From Corynebacterium sp. (GTDB lineage: Bacteria > Actinomycetota > Actinomycetes > Mycobacteriales > Mycobacteriaceae), in NCBI RefSeq assembly GCF_030532965.1, contig NZ_JAUNKC010000002.1, positions 83,013-147,012 on the forward strand: a stretch of 64,000 nucleotides of DNA. Reading direction: 5' to 3'. Of this stretch, positions 53,776-62,997 are shown one piece after another. Under the pieces are notes generated by a model. It was not told where the DNA came from. It was given only the letters and a program-made list of their open reading frames with translations, and did not search any database. Made by a program: the position numbers and the translations under genes. Each line of letters opens with the position of its first letter. Position 1 is the first letter of the stretch.

Positions 53776-54195
53776 TTACGGTAGGTCCAGGTCGAAACGC
53801 AGGGCGTCGAAAAGCTCAAACGCCGCTTCGAAGCCGGCGTCGACCCATTCCTGCAACTGTTCGTCGGTGGCGCCGTTGCCGATGGGGAATGCGCAGTCGC
53901 GTCGCACGAAAAACCCGCCGTCGGCGACGCTGCCAACGACCGTTTTGCCGAACATGCTCATGCGGTTGGCGTAGCCCGACCATGCTTCCAACTCGGGGAA
54001 GCGTTCGGCGGCGATGGGGACGTTTTCGCGGATGACCGCCATGCGCACCACCTGCGGCGATTGGATGTGCATGAGCAGGAATAATCCGTCCAATTCGGCG
54101 GCAAGAAAGTCGCCGTCGATCTCTGGAACCACACCATAACCGGCCAAGATATGGGTCAGCCGCTGTGGCGTTACCAACGGAAACTCGGTGGCCAT
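53776..54195 (-). CDS. YbjN domain-containing protein (second of pair)
   Basis: 139 residues from the ATG at 54195, which shares a base with the stop of the gene before it (TAATG). A longer in-frame reading into that gene was rejected. YbjN pattern: VTPQRLTHILAGYGVVPEID, FLLMHIQSPQVVRMAVIREN, FPELEAWSGYANRMSMFGK. Function unknown; tandem YbjN pairs are common in corynebacteria. It is a distant paralogue of the 54195-54626 product. Confidence 0.68.
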   Translation of the reverse strand: MATEFPLVTPQRLTHILAGYGVVPEIDGDFLAAELDGLFLLMHIQSPQVVRMAVIRENVPIAAERFPELEAWSGYANRMSMFGKTVVGSVADGGFFVRRDCAFPIGNGATDEQLQEWVDAGFEAAFELFDALRFDLDLP

Positions 54196-54626
54196 TAGTG
54201 TCCCTCCATGACTGTGAGCTCGGGGAATTCCTCCTCCAACGCGGCGATCGCGCTGCGGATGAATTCGATGGATTGGGTCAGGAAACTTTTCAGTTGTGCA
54301 TCGCTGAGCCCGCTGGCGCAGGCCAATGCGCAACGTCCCGCAACCATCAGGGCGTCTGTTTCTTCGAATTCAAATATGAGATCCGGTTCCAGGTAGTTGC
54401 GGTTGTACTCGTGGACGGCTGCGATGACCTTGTTATGTATAGGACCGCGAATTAATGGCCGCCAGATACCGTGAATATCCAAAACCTGCTGGTCTTCGAA
54501 GTATTCGCATTCGATGACCACCGTGTCGAACCATATCCGGGTTACTGCTTCATCGTGGGTAATTTCGCCACCCAGAGCATAAGCGGCATCGCGTAGCCGC
54601 TGCGCAGTAATGGTTGCTAGCCCCAT
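54195..54626 (-). CDS. YbjN domain-containing protein (first of pair)
   Basis: 143 residues. The same fold pattern as its neighbour: ITAQRLRDAAYALGGEITHD, VVIECEYFEDQQVLDIHGIW, VIAAVHEYNRNYLEPDLIF and a C-terminal helix ending LEEEFPELTVMEGH. No catalytic motif is present; the pair may act as a heteromeric chaperone or sensor. It is coupled to the second YbjN gene and probably to the MFS gene. Confidence 0.68.
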   Translation of the reverse strand: MGLATITAQRLRDAAYALGGEITHDEAVTRIWFDTVVIECEYFEDQQVLDIHGIWRPLIRGPIHNKVIAAVHEYNRNYLEPDLIFEFEETDALMVAGRCALACASGLSDAQLKSFLTQSIEFIRSAIAALEEEFPELTVMEGH

Positions 54627-54716
54627 TGTGCTCCTTGCGTGTAATTAAATATCAGCGTCATAATGCTACGCCACAACCGGTGTTGCTTCCCGCACTTTGT
54701 GCTTTACGACGCTCGA

Positions 54717-55505
54717 TCACGCCACATCGAAGCGATACACAGCCGGGGTGGTGTGTTCAACCGCCAGGAAACCCGCACGTTGAAGGATCGGACGCGAGTA
54801 CTCCGAGCACTCACTCACGACCACGGTTGCCCCAAGATCAAGGGCCCGCTTCGCTCGTGCTGAAAGCAACGCGCGATAAATCCCCCGGCCTCGGTACTGC
54901 GGCAGCACCGATCCCGAAAACAATCCGGCCAGTCCCGCCCCCGCCAGTTCCTCCATGCGGCCGATGCCCACCATGCGACCGTCGGCGACAGCCGCGAACA
55001 GCCCGGCGCCTGGTATGTCGTGCCGGGTACGTTCGATAAACTGGCGCGTTCGGTCCTCACCCAAGCCGAAGACGTCGCTGCGCACCTGGCTGGCGGCGGA
55101 GAGGTCTTCTTCCGTAACAACCTGGTGCACTCGCACCCCGTGCGGATTCGGCCAGCGCGATAAAACCTCAGTGTCGCCCATCATCACCGCTTCTTCCGGC
55201 TCCCACTGGAAACCAAACTTATCGAGCGGCAAGCGCGGATCGCTTCGCCAGGTCTTCCATTCAAAGGAGCGGATGTAACCGGTGTTGGCCAAGAAGTCGA
55301 TGACGTTTTGAATGTCGGGCTCGCGTACCTCCCGCGCTTGCTCCGGCGAATAGCTCACCAGGCCCCACCCCCGGTCGCTGCTTTCGGCCACCCACACCGG
55401 ACCTATCTGGTGCACCTGCATTCCTGCCATGCTGCGCACCTCAGCTTCGCCGCGCATGGCGGCTTCATACATTGTGCGAAATCGTGCACCCTGGTTTGTT
55501 TGCAT
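54717..55505 (-). CDS. GNAT family N-acetyltransferase
   Basis: 262 residues from the ATG at 55505; an in-frame start at 55604 would add 33 residues with no domain content. The N-terminal half (about 1-130) is not recognised. The C-terminal half is a GNAT domain with AGLFSGSVLPQYRGRGIYRA (acetyl-CoA loop Q/R-x-x-G-x-G/A) and RPILQRAGFLAVEHT. Substrate unknown. It may be a toxin- or antibiotic-modifying or protein-acetylating enzyme; nothing in the context decides. Confidence 0.75.
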   Translation of the reverse strand: MQTNQGARFRTMYEAAMRGEAEVRSMAGMQVHQIGPVWVAESSDRGWGLVSYSPEQAREVREPDIQNVIDFLANTGYIRSFEWKTWRSDPRLPLDKFGFQWEPEEAVMMGDTEVLSRWPNPHGVRVHQVVTEEDLSAASQVRSDVFGLGEDRTRQFIERTRHDIPGAGLFAAVADGRMVGIGRMEELAGAGLAGLFSGSVLPQYRGRGIYRALLSARAKRALDLGATVVVSECSEYSRPILQRAGFLAVEHTTPAVYRFDVA

Positions 55506-55698
55506 TTTTAAGGAGTCCGCCTTCCTGCCATAACCTCGCCCTTTTACCCTATACGAATGGTTGTAACCGCCAGTTATGAGCGCAAGGTGACCGCGACACC
55601 CCACCCCCTATTGCTGATTCTGCTAACGATGTAGGGTTAGAATCCACAAAACATCAGAATTGCTGATGTAGGTCGATCGCTCGCAACAGGGGGCCGGA

Positions 55699-57699
55699 AT
55701 GACTTCGCAACTATATAACCACAAGCTGTTTCGGCTTATCTGTGTAGCGGCCGTGGTGAGTTTCAGCGTTGTCGCTGCCTTTTGGTCGTGTTTAATGGCG
55801 TACGGCAACGCCACTCCTCGCACCACGGCGGCGCTACAAGTTGGTGCCGTTGATCCGAAGACGCCATCCGCCGAGTTTTTCGCGGCTCTGCAAAGACTAA
55901 GTAGCGAACACGGGTACGCGATTTCCGCACTGGTGGCGCAGGATATCGGCGGCGAATTCGCGCTTTATACCACCAACGAGCAATCCAGCTATGACGGAAT
56001 CTGGCCTGGCCAGACGATGGCAACATTGCCGCTTGACCAGCTGCCCGCACAAGATCCCCGAGTGACCTATGTTGTGGAGGGCCCCTCAGAATTCCACCAG
56101 TTGGTGCACAATGAACTTTCATCATTAGGGGCCACAGCCACGTTTTTACATAATGACGAGTGGCGCTACTTAATTGGTGGTGACCTGGGCAAGTTTCTGG
56201 CATTGGGCGTGGGCACCGTGATCTGCGCTGCGTTCTTTTTGGCATTCGCCCATGCCAAGGGCAGCGGCATTGCGCGGCTACACGGACATGGGATTACAAG
56301 AATTGTACTGGGGCTCTTCGTCCCCGTCGTGGTTATGTCCGCCCCAGCCATCGCCGTCATCACTGGGATCATCGCGCTTTGGCGTGGGGTGGATATCGGG
56401 TATCAATTCGGCCGGTATGTTCTGGTGTTTAGTTCTGTGTTGCTGTGTGCACTAGCGTTCACCCTTGTTCTTAGCATGGGATTGCTCTCCTTCACCCCCA
56501 TCACACCATTGCTTAAAGGGCGGCTTAGGGCCAGTCCCGTCTTGGGTCTTGCCGCAGTTCTTAGGGTTCTTATGGTGGGGATTTGCCTGTCGTGGGCTTC
56601 GCTGGCGATCGCGTATAACACGGAATACCAGTTGCAAACGGAAGATTTGAAGGTCTGGCAGCAACACCCTGTAAGCTACAAAACCTACGTGAATGGGGCT
56701 CTTGACGCCGACACGGTGCGTGACGCTGTTGCCCCCATTTCCCAGCAGCTTCGTGCGATGTCGTCGGCTGGCGAATTGTACTATCACAATTTTCAGGTGC
56801 GACAAGTAAGAGGCGAAAATCAGTTATCTGCCGCTAATCTCAGTGCCGACGACGTATTTGATTCCATCACGTATAACCGCACTACGGCAGCGAAATCGCT
56901 TCCCCCTGAGATCCTGTCCGCGATAGACACACACCCGGCTGATTCCATCGTCGTGATAGCACCACCGACACAACCGCAAGCATTAGAAGATGTACGCATC
57001 CATTTTCCGTTGTGCGATGAACAGCCCTCCGCGTGCGTCCTAGAGACTGCGAACCGAGACTATAACGCTTTTAGCTGGCAAGCTGGGGAAGGTGTTTACC
57101 AGCCGCGAGCACTGGTCGCCTCACCGGTGGTCATCGTGGTTCCCGATGATCTTCGGGGGATTTCTGATTACAACGTCAGCGCCGGTTTGACCAATAATTC
57201 CATTAGCTTCCAATCGCTTGCGCAGCTCAAGCAGTTCACCGCCAGTGACGAACTACTGAAGAATCATTTCTACCAAGCAGTACCATTGGTTCAGAAATGG
57301 AAAGAAAACCACGATGATCTGGCAATTTCTCGGTCCATGAGCTTCGTCGGGCTGATCTCAAGCCTGGTGTTGATCTGCATTTTCGGCTTCGCCTACGGCG
57401 GCCTTTTGGTACTCAGTTACGCCCAGCGGGCACGCAACTATCGCATCTTCGGGCTGCCGCCGTCTCGTTTTTACCGAAAGGTGGCATGGTGGGACGTGGC
57501 AGTGCTTGGTGGTTCAGCGTTATTGCTGTTGCAGAAAGTAATTGCTTTTCGACGCTTCGCCACCACGCCAGCGGGCATCTTTATGCCAGATATTCTGGCT
57601 TCTTATGTGTTAAGCCCCTGGGCGGTTGCCGCGATCAGTACGGGCATTGCCGCATCAGCTGCCTTTAGCATCTACACCATTTCTAGGAAACTGTCATGA
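55699..57699 (+). CDS. Bacteriocin-exporter-type (DUF1430-like) membrane permease
   Basis: 666 residues. It has an N-terminal membrane helix, an extracytoplasmic domain (about 40-155), four membrane helices (about 165-310), a second large outer domain (about 315-545) and three C-terminal helices. This arrangement and the start of the sequence resemble the large permeases of lactococcin 972-type systems (DUF1430, bacteriocin-associated integral membrane protein) and the FtsX/MacB fold. It pairs with the ATPase gene, which overlaps its stop as ATGA. No bacteriocin precursor gene was found on either side. Confidence 0.65.
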   Translation: MTSQLYNHKLFRLICVAAVVSFSVVAAFWSCLMAYGNATPRTTAALQVGAVDPKTPSAEFFAALQRLSSEHGYAISALVAQDIGGEFALYTTNEQSSYDGIWPGQTMATLPLDQLPAQDPRVTYVVEGPSEFHQLVHNELSSLGATATFLHNDEWRYLIGGDLGKFLALGVGTVICAAFFLAFAHAKGSGIARLHGHGITRIVLGLFVPVVVMSAPAIAVITGIIALWRGVDIGYQFGRYVLVFSSVLLCALAFTLVLSMGLLSFTPITPLLKGRLRASPVLGLAAVLRVLMVGICLSWASLAIAYNTEYQLQTEDLKVWQQHPVSYKTYVNGALDADTVRDAVAPISQQLRAMSSAGELYYHNFQVRQVRGENQLSAANLSADDVFDSITYNRTTAAKSLPPEILSAIDTHPADSIVVIAPPTQPQALEDVRIHFPLCDEQPSACVLETANRDYNAFSWQAGEGVYQPRALVASPVVIVVPDDLRGISDYNVSAGLTNNSISFQSLAQLKQFTASDELLKNHFYQAVPLVQKWKENHDDLAISRSMSFVGLISSLVLICIFGFAYGGLLVLSYAQRARNYRIFGLPPSRFYRKVAWWDVAVLGGSALLLLQKVIAFRRFATTPAGIFMPDILASYVLSPWAVAAISTGIAASAAFSIYTISRKLS

Positions 57700-58334
57700 T
57701 TACTGCCACTGATCTGAATAAAGCCTTCGACCGCAAAACCCTATGGGAAAACTTGAGTTTCACGGCGCTAAATGGTCAACTAACGGCATTGACGGGCCCG
57801 TCCGGTTGTGGAAAAACCACCCTGCTGAATTGCTTAGGCATACTCGATAAACCCGACAGCGGTTCAATCCTGGTGGAGGGGCGCGAGATCACGACCATGA
57901 GCGCCCGAAAGGCACGCAAGTTACGCGCCGACTATCTTGGTTACGTCGCCCAAGACTATGCGCTGATGGACAATGAAACTGTCGCTGCCAATATCACAGT
58001 CGCGATCCCGCCCCGGGCGCTGCACAAAAAGAAGAAACTGATCGCGAGTGCGCTTGAAAAGGTCGGCCTTGCAGGCTACGAAAAATACCCCGCCCACTCG
58101 CTTTCCGGCGGGGAACAACAGCGCGTCAGCATCGCCCGGTTGTATGTCCGCAAACCCTCCCTGATCTTGTGTGACGAACCCACAGGTTCACTCGACCAAG
58201 CAAATGCCGAGATCATCATTAATGCGCTACGGGAACAAGCCGACGCTGGTGCAACCGTCATTATCTCTACCCACGATCCCAAGGTGATGGCATTATGCGA
58301 TAACCACATTGAACTGGCACAAAAGAGTGCGTGA
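57696..58334 (+). CDS. ABC transporter ATP-binding protein (MacB/LolD type)
   Basis: 212 residues. Walker A is GPSGCGKTTLLN, signature LSGGEQQRVSIARL, Walker B SLILCDEPTGSLD and the switch His is in STHDPKV. The short size and the ATGA overlap with the permease point to a two-gene type VII-ABC/exporter-like transporter that works in the membrane on peptides or lipoproteins rather than nutrients. The transporter's cargo is unknown. Confidence 0.9.
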   Translation: MITATDLNKAFDRKTLWENLSFTALNGQLTALTGPSGCGKTTLLNCLGILDKPDSGSILVEGREITTMSARKARKLRADYLGYVAQDYALMDNETVAANITVAIPPRALHKKKKLIASALEKVGLAGYEKYPAHSLSGGEQQRVSIARLYVRKPSLILCDEPTGSLDQANAEIIINALREQADAGATVIISTHDPKVMALCDNHIELAQKSA

Positions 58335-58361
58335 ATCCCGCACCGTTGGCGGCAATGAATG

Positions 58362-58404
58362 AAGGGCTTGTCCCCGATGTCATATCTATCGGGGACAAGC
58401 CCTT
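58362..58404. terminator. Strong bidirectional terminator between ABC gene and grpE
   Basis: A perfect 17-bp stem AAGGGCTTGTCCCCGAT / ATCGGGGACAAGCCCTT with a 9-base loop lies between convergent transcripts. There is little T on either side, but the stem is very stable. Confidence 0.85.
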
Positions 58405-58417
58405 AGGCTACCAAAGG

Positions 58418-58978
58418 TTATTCCGCGGAGCCTTCAGCTTCGGTTTCCTCCGCCGCAACTGGATCTGCGATGAGAACCATTGCGGTGCGCAGAAGACGAC
58501 CGTTTAACTGGTAGCCCTTACGCAGGACGGTGCCGATTGCTTTTTCGTCGCCAGTGGAAAGGTCCTGGACGGCCTCGTGGCGTTCCGCGTCAAACGGATC
58601 ACCTTCAGCACCGAAGGCTTCCACCTTCATGGATTCCAACACCGTGTGGAACTTATCGTGAAATGCCTTTAGCGGGCCTTCCACCAGGTCGCCGTGCTGA
58701 GCAGCCAAATCGAGATCATCCAAGATCGGAAGCAGCTTGGCTATGACCTGGCCCTTGGTGTGCTCCACCACCGCCTCCCGCTCTTGAGCGGTGCGGCGCC
58801 GGTAGTTGGCGTATTCGGCGTTGAGTCGTTGCAGGTCCTCGGTGCGTTCGGCTAGTTCTGCCTCCAATGGAGTGACTTCGCCATCGCCGTCAACGTCGGG
58901 TTCAACGTCAGCGGTCTCCTCGGTGATTACCTCCTCGACCTGCTCGACCTCTGGCTCAACGTTGTTTTCTGATGTCAC
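58418..58978 (-). CDS. grpE: Nucleotide exchange factor GrpE
   Basis: 186 residues with a GTG start that overlaps the dnaK stop as GTGA. The acidic N-terminal region (about 1-40) is followed by the long coiled coil ([20 protein letters not shown]) and the C-terminal beta domain with [19 protein letters not shown], then [20 protein letters not shown]. GrpE releases ADP from DnaK. Terminated by a strong hairpin 14 bp downstream. In most corynebacteria dnaJ would follow immediately; here it does not. Confidence 0.96.
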   Translation of the reverse strand: MTSENNVEPEVEQVEEVITEETADVEPDVDGDGEVTPLEAELAERTEDLQRLNAEYANYRRRTAQEREAVVEHTKGQVIAKLLPILDDLDLAAQHGDLVEGPLKAFHDKFHTVLESMKVEAFGAEGDPFDAERHEAVQDLSTGDEKAIGTVLRKGYQLNGRLLRTAMVLIADPVAAEETEAEGSAE

Positions 58979-60810
58979 TTCTTGTCTCCATCTTCTTCAA
59001 CTACCTCAGCGTCAACAACATTGTCGTCGGCTGGGGTACCGGAATCGGCGTCTGCCTGTGCCTTTGCAGCCTCAGCTTCGTAGATGGCCTTACCCATCTC
59101 CTGAGCCTCGGTGTTCAGCTTCTCAGCGGCGGCGCGAATGGCCTCAAGGTCGTCGCCCTTGAGCGCCTCGTCCACTGCGTCGCAAGCCTCGGTGACCTTG
59201 GTCTTGATGGACTCGCTCACCTTGTCGGAGTTTTCGTCCAGGAACTTACGAGTCTGGTAAGCGGTGGATTCCGCAGCGTTGCGGGTCTCCTGCTCTTCAC
59301 GACGCTTCTTGTCTTCCTCAGCGTGAGCTTCGGCGTCCTTGATCATGCGATCGATTTCTTCCTGGCTCAGGCCGGAACCATCCTGAATCTTGATGGTGTT
59401 TTCCTTACCAGTGCCCTTATCCTTCGCGGTGACGTGCACGATACCGTTGGCGTCGATGTCGAAGGTCACCTCGATCTGAGGAACACCACGTGGCGCCGGA
59501 GCAATGCCACCGAGCTCGAAGGAGCCGAGCAGCTTGTTGTGCTGCGCGATTTCCCGCTCGCCCTGGAACACCTGAATCTGAACCGAAGGCTGGTTGTCCT
59601 CAGCCGTGGTGAAGGTCTCGGAACGCTTGGTGGGGATGGTGGTGTTTCGCTCGATCAGCTTGGTCATCACGCCACCCTTGGTCTCGATACCAAGCGACAG
59701 TGGGGTGACGTCGAGAAGCAAAACGTCCTTAACTTCGCCGCGCAAAACGCCAGCCTGCAATGCAGCACCCACGGCAACAACCTCGTCAGGGTTCACACCC
59801 TTGTTAGGCTCACGGCCACCGGTTAGCTCCTTCACCAGGTCGGAGACGGCAGGCATACGGGTGGAGCCACCAACCAAAACAACATGGTCGATGTCGGAAA
59901 CCGAAATGCCAGCATCGGCAATCACCTGGTTAAACGGTGCCTTGGTGCGATCCAGCAGATCCTGGGTGATGCGCTGGAATTCGGTGCGGGACAACGTTTC
60001 ATCCAAGAACAGTGGGTTCTTGTCAGCGTCAACGGTGATGTACGGCAGGTTGATATTTGCCGACTGCGAGGACGACAGCTCAATCTTGGCCTTCTCAGCA
60101 GCCTCACGCAGCCGCTGCATAGCCATCTTGTCCTTAGACAGATCCACGCCGGTGGAGGTCTTGAACTTTTCTACCAACCAATCAACGATACGCTGATCCC
60201 AGTCGTCACCACCGAGCTTGTTATCACCGGCGGTTGCACGAACCTCAACCACACCGTCGCCGATCTCCAGGAGGGAAACGTCGAAGGTACCGCCACCAAG
60301 GTCGAACACGAGAATGGTCTGTTCCTTCTCGCCCTTTTCCAACCCGTATGCCAAAGCAGCAGCGGTAGGCTCGTTCACGATACGAAGAACGTTCAGGCCT
60401 GCGATCTGGCCAGCTTCCTTCGTTGCCTGGCGCTGGGAGTCAGAGAAGTAAGCAGGAACGGTAATAACAGCATCGGTAACTTCGTCACCGAGGTATGCCT
60501 CAGCGTCGCGCTTGAGCTTCATCAAGGTACGGGCCGAGATTTCCTGTGGCGTGTACTTCTTGCCATCAATATCGATGCTCCAGTCAGTACCAATGTGGCG
60601 CTTAACAGAGCGGATGGTGCGGTCGACGTTGGTGACAGCCTGGTTCTTAGCGGACTGGCCAACAATCACTTCACCGTTTTTAGTAAAAGCAACCACGGAT
60701 GGCGTGGTGCGTGATCCCTCAGAGTTGGCGATAACCTGCGGCTCGCCACCTTCCAAAACCGACACACATGAGTTTGTGGTACCTAAGTCAATACCGACAG
60801 CGCGTCCCAT
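58975..60810 (-). CDS. dnaK: Chaperone protein DnaK (Hsp70)
   Basis: 611 residues from the ATG at 60810, which has GGAGG eight bases upstream; a TTG two codons earlier is an alternative. Nucleotide-binding domain: [54 protein letters not shown] and [13 protein letters not shown]. Substrate domain: [20 protein letters not shown]. The lid is helical and the tail ends [12 protein letters not shown]. It folds and refolds proteins with DnaJ and GrpE and acts as HspR co-repressor. Two HAIR sites lie upstream. Confidence 0.98.
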   Translation of the reverse strand: MGRAVGIDLGTTNSCVSVLEGGEPQVIANSEGSRTTPSVVAFTKNGEVIVGQSAKNQAVTNVDRTIRSVKRHIGTDWSIDIDGKKYTPQEISARTLMKLKRDAEAYLGDEVTDAVITVPAYFSDSQRQATKEAGQIAGLNVLRIVNEPTAAALAYGLEKGEKEQTILVFDLGGGTFDVSLLEIGDGVVEVRATAGDNKLGGDDWDQRIVDWLVEKFKTSTGVDLSKDKMAMQRLREAAEKAKIELSSSQSANINLPYITVDADKNPLFLDETLSRTEFQRITQDLLDRTKAPFNQVIADAGISVSDIDHVVLVGGSTRMPAVSDLVKELTGGREPNKGVNPDEVVAVGAALQAGVLRGEVKDVLLLDVTPLSLGIETKGGVMTKLIERNTTIPTKRSETFTTAEDNQPSVQIQVFQGEREIAQHNKLLGSFELGGIAPAPRGVPQIEVTFDIDANGIVHVTAKDKGTGKENTIKIQDGSGLSQEEIDRMIKDAEAHAEEDKKRREEQETRNAAESTAYQTRKFLDENSDKVSESIKTKVTEACDAVDEALKGDDLEAIRAAAEKLNTEAQEMGKAIYEAEAAKAQADADSGTPADDNVVDAEVVEEDGDKK

Positions 60811-60862
60811 ATTCAATTCCTCCTTGAAGTTTTAATGCTTATGAACTGTAATTTTTCGTGAA

Positions 60863-60948
60863 GTTGATTGGAAACCACTCAACTTCTTACAGATAACCTA
60901 CCAGAGCCGTCGCCGAAAAGCTAGTACCTTGAGCGAAACTCACTCAAC
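60863..60948. promoter_or_regulatory. Two HAIR sites upstream of dnaK
   Basis: TTGATT-N7-ACTCAA at 60864-60882 (one half degenerate) and CTTGAGC-N7-ACTCAAC at 60928-60948 (nearly exact). Both match the HspR inverted-repeat consensus, 65 bp apart. They lie in the dnaK promoter region, which also faces the AI-2E transporter gene. Confidence 0.88.
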
Positions 60949-60996
60949 TTTTTGCTAAACTGCCGTTAAGCTCCGGTTTATGGCAAAGTAGACTCC

Positions 60997-62388
60997 ATGA
61001 ATGAACGCGATGATGACATTCAATCTGTATTAGACAACACCGATCTCGACCTCCATGTGGTGGAATCTGACACCGAACCCAACGTCGCCCACACCGACCG
61101 CGCCGTCATTTTAGGCAGGGACGGGCGCTGGGCCGCCGGTTGGGCGCTGCGCTTTATCATCATGGTTGTCGCAGGTTACCTCCTATGGCGCGGATTCGGC
61201 GCCATTTGGACCGCACTGCTTCCGGTGCTCCTCGCCCTGCTCGTTTCCACCGTCATGTGGCCGCCAGTGCGCTGGTTACGCAACCGCGGCGTGCCAGCCG
61301 CACTCGCGGTAATACTCGTTATCGTTGGGTTCTTCGCCATCCTCGCCGGAATTATTTCCGCCATGGCGCCACGCGTGGCCGGGCAATCCAAAGACCTGGT
61401 GCAAAAAGCAACGGAAGGTATTGAGAAACTCCAGGAATGGGTGCAAGGCCCGCCGCTTAACTTGGACCTGGATCAATTCGACAACGTCATCAAGGAAATC
61501 CAAGGTTTCGTACAGAACCGCTCCAGCGACATCGCATCGGGCGTCTTTACCGGACTTTCCACCGCAACCTCGGTTGTGGTCACCTTGGTTTTGATGCTGA
61601 TTCTTACGTTCTTCTTCCTTAAAGACGGCACCCGTTTCCTGCCGATGATCCGCAAAGCAACCGGCCCCAACGTCGGCTGGCATCTTACGGAACTGCTCAC
61701 CCGCGTGTGGAACACCCTTGCTGGATTCATCCGCGCCCAAGCCATCGTTTCGCTTGTCGACGCAATCTTCATCGGCATCGGCCTCATTATATTAAATGTC
61801 CCACTGGCCCTCGTGCTGGCTGTCATCACCTTCTTCGCGGGATTCATCCCCATCGTCGGTGCCTTCACCGCCGGTGCCCTGGCAGTGGTTATCGCCCTGG
61901 TTTCCAACGGACCCACCAACGCGTTACTGGTCGTCGGCCTTATCATTCTCGTGCAACAGCTCGAAGGAAATGTCCTCCAGCCAATGCTGCAATCGCGCGC
62001 CATGAACCTCCACGCCGCAATCGTGCTGCTGTCCGTGACCTTAGGCTCCACTATTTTCGGTGTTGTTGGTGCCTTCCTGGCTGTTCCCGTCGCAGCAACA
62101 CTGGCGGTACTCGTGCGCTACCACCAAGAACTCGTGGCGCTACGCGCGGGCGAAATCACCATCGACGACATAGAGATGGCCACCACCTTGGAAAACACCA
62201 CATCCGTTACCGCCAACGACGCCTTCAAAATCTTCACCGACCGGTTGGCGAAACTCGGCTTCAAACAACCTGGTGGAAAGAGCGCTAGCGGCAAGGATGC
62301 TAACGGTAAGAGCGCTAACGGCGGGAAGAAAACCAGCTCCAAAACCAAAGCGGCGAAAGCTCCCGCCGACGACACCAAAGAGGGCTAA
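60997..62388 (+). CDS. AI-2E family transporter
   Basis: 463 residues. About eight membrane helices follow a short acidic N-terminus (MNERDDDIQSVLDNTDLDL). Family motifs include VRWLRNRGVPAALAVILVIV, FIPIVGAFTAGALAVVIAL and QQLEGNVLQPMLQSRAMNLH. The C-terminus is a repetitive Ser/Lys/Gly-rich tail (GKSASGKDANGKSANGGKK). The family includes AI-2 exporters and sodium/proton antiporters, so the name does not decide the substrate. It is divergent from dnaK and ends at a strong terminator. Confidence 0.85.
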   Translation: MNERDDDIQSVLDNTDLDLHVVESDTEPNVAHTDRAVILGRDGRWAAGWALRFIIMVVAGYLLWRGFGAIWTALLPVLLALLVSTVMWPPVRWLRNRGVPAALAVILVIVGFFAILAGIISAMAPRVAGQSKDLVQKATEGIEKLQEWVQGPPLNLDLDQFDNVIKEIQGFVQNRSSDIASGVFTGLSTATSVVVTLVLMLILTFFFLKDGTRFLPMIRKATGPNVGWHLTELLTRVWNTLAGFIRAQAIVSLVDAIFIGIGLIILNVPLALVLAVITFFAGFIPIVGAFTAGALAVVIALVSNGPTNALLVVGLIILVQQLEGNVLQPMLQSRAMNLHAAIVLLSVTLGSTIFGVVGAFLAVPVAATLAVLVRYHQELVALRAGEITIDDIEMATTLENTTSVTANDAFKIFTDRLAKLGFKQPGGKSASGKDANGKSANGGKKTSSKTKAAKAPADDTKEG

Positions 62389-62428
62389 CCACGACTAGCC
62401 ATCCGCAGGCACTTACACCCGGACTAAG

Positions 62429-62463
62429 CCGGGGAGGAATTGCTAAATTGCTATCCTCCCCGG
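62429..62463 (+). terminator. Intrinsic terminator after AI-2E transporter gene
   Basis: Perfect 10-bp stem CCGGGGAGGA / TCCTCCCCGG with a 15-base loop, followed by TTCTTGCTTT, 40 bp beyond the stop codon. Confidence 0.82.
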
Positions 62464-62534
62464 TTCTTGCTTTCCTCTGAAACTTTCCCATCGAGCCAAC
62501 TACCTACCGATTACAGCTTGCTCGGGTTTTTATG

Positions 62535-62848
62535 AAGTCGGAGATTCCACGTTTCCGCTTTCTCAGGCTGCCGCTTTCCTGCGGGTTTTCACCCACCGTT
62601 TGTGAATCTCCGACTTCAATCCCCGGTGAGGCGGTACCCCGGTCGATGCTTGTAAAACTCCAACTCACGGTTTCGCCTTGTCGACGCAGTCACAACAACG
62701 CCAGCCTGCTACTGCCCGCACCCCCAAACCCACCGAATGCGAATCGCGGCTTGCTCATGTTTTTTCAAGTCGGAGATTCCATGTTTCCGCTCTCTCAGGC
62801 TGCCGCTTTCCTGCGGGTTCTCACCCACCGTTTGTGAATCTCCGACTT
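62535..62848. repeat. Second-family palindromes, two 82-bp copies
   Basis: Copies lie at 62535-62616 and 62767-62848, 232 bp apart. The 12-bp arms AAGTCGGAGATT/AATCTCCGACTT are perfect in both; in the first the pairing extends to 14 bp. The interiors are nearly identical (both contain TCTCAGGCTGCCGCTTTCC). They lack the GTCGAAAAGC core. The gap 62389-62997 holds the terminator and these copies; nothing else was recognised. Confidence 0.88.
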
Positions 62849-62997
62849 CGATCCCCGACAGCCGTGCCACCTAAGACTTCAACCCCCGACGGACATGCCG
62901 CCTTGAATAGCGACCACACCCAGTGCACTAGCTCGCCACCACAACCACTCGCGTTGATTCCAGCTCGTCTTCCAACAACGTTAAGTAGATTAAGCTT

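Noticed and set aside
58972..59826. 284-codon plus-strand frame opposite dnaK
   Set aside because: Antisense shadow with Leu/Val-rich composition. dnaK on the other strand is certain.
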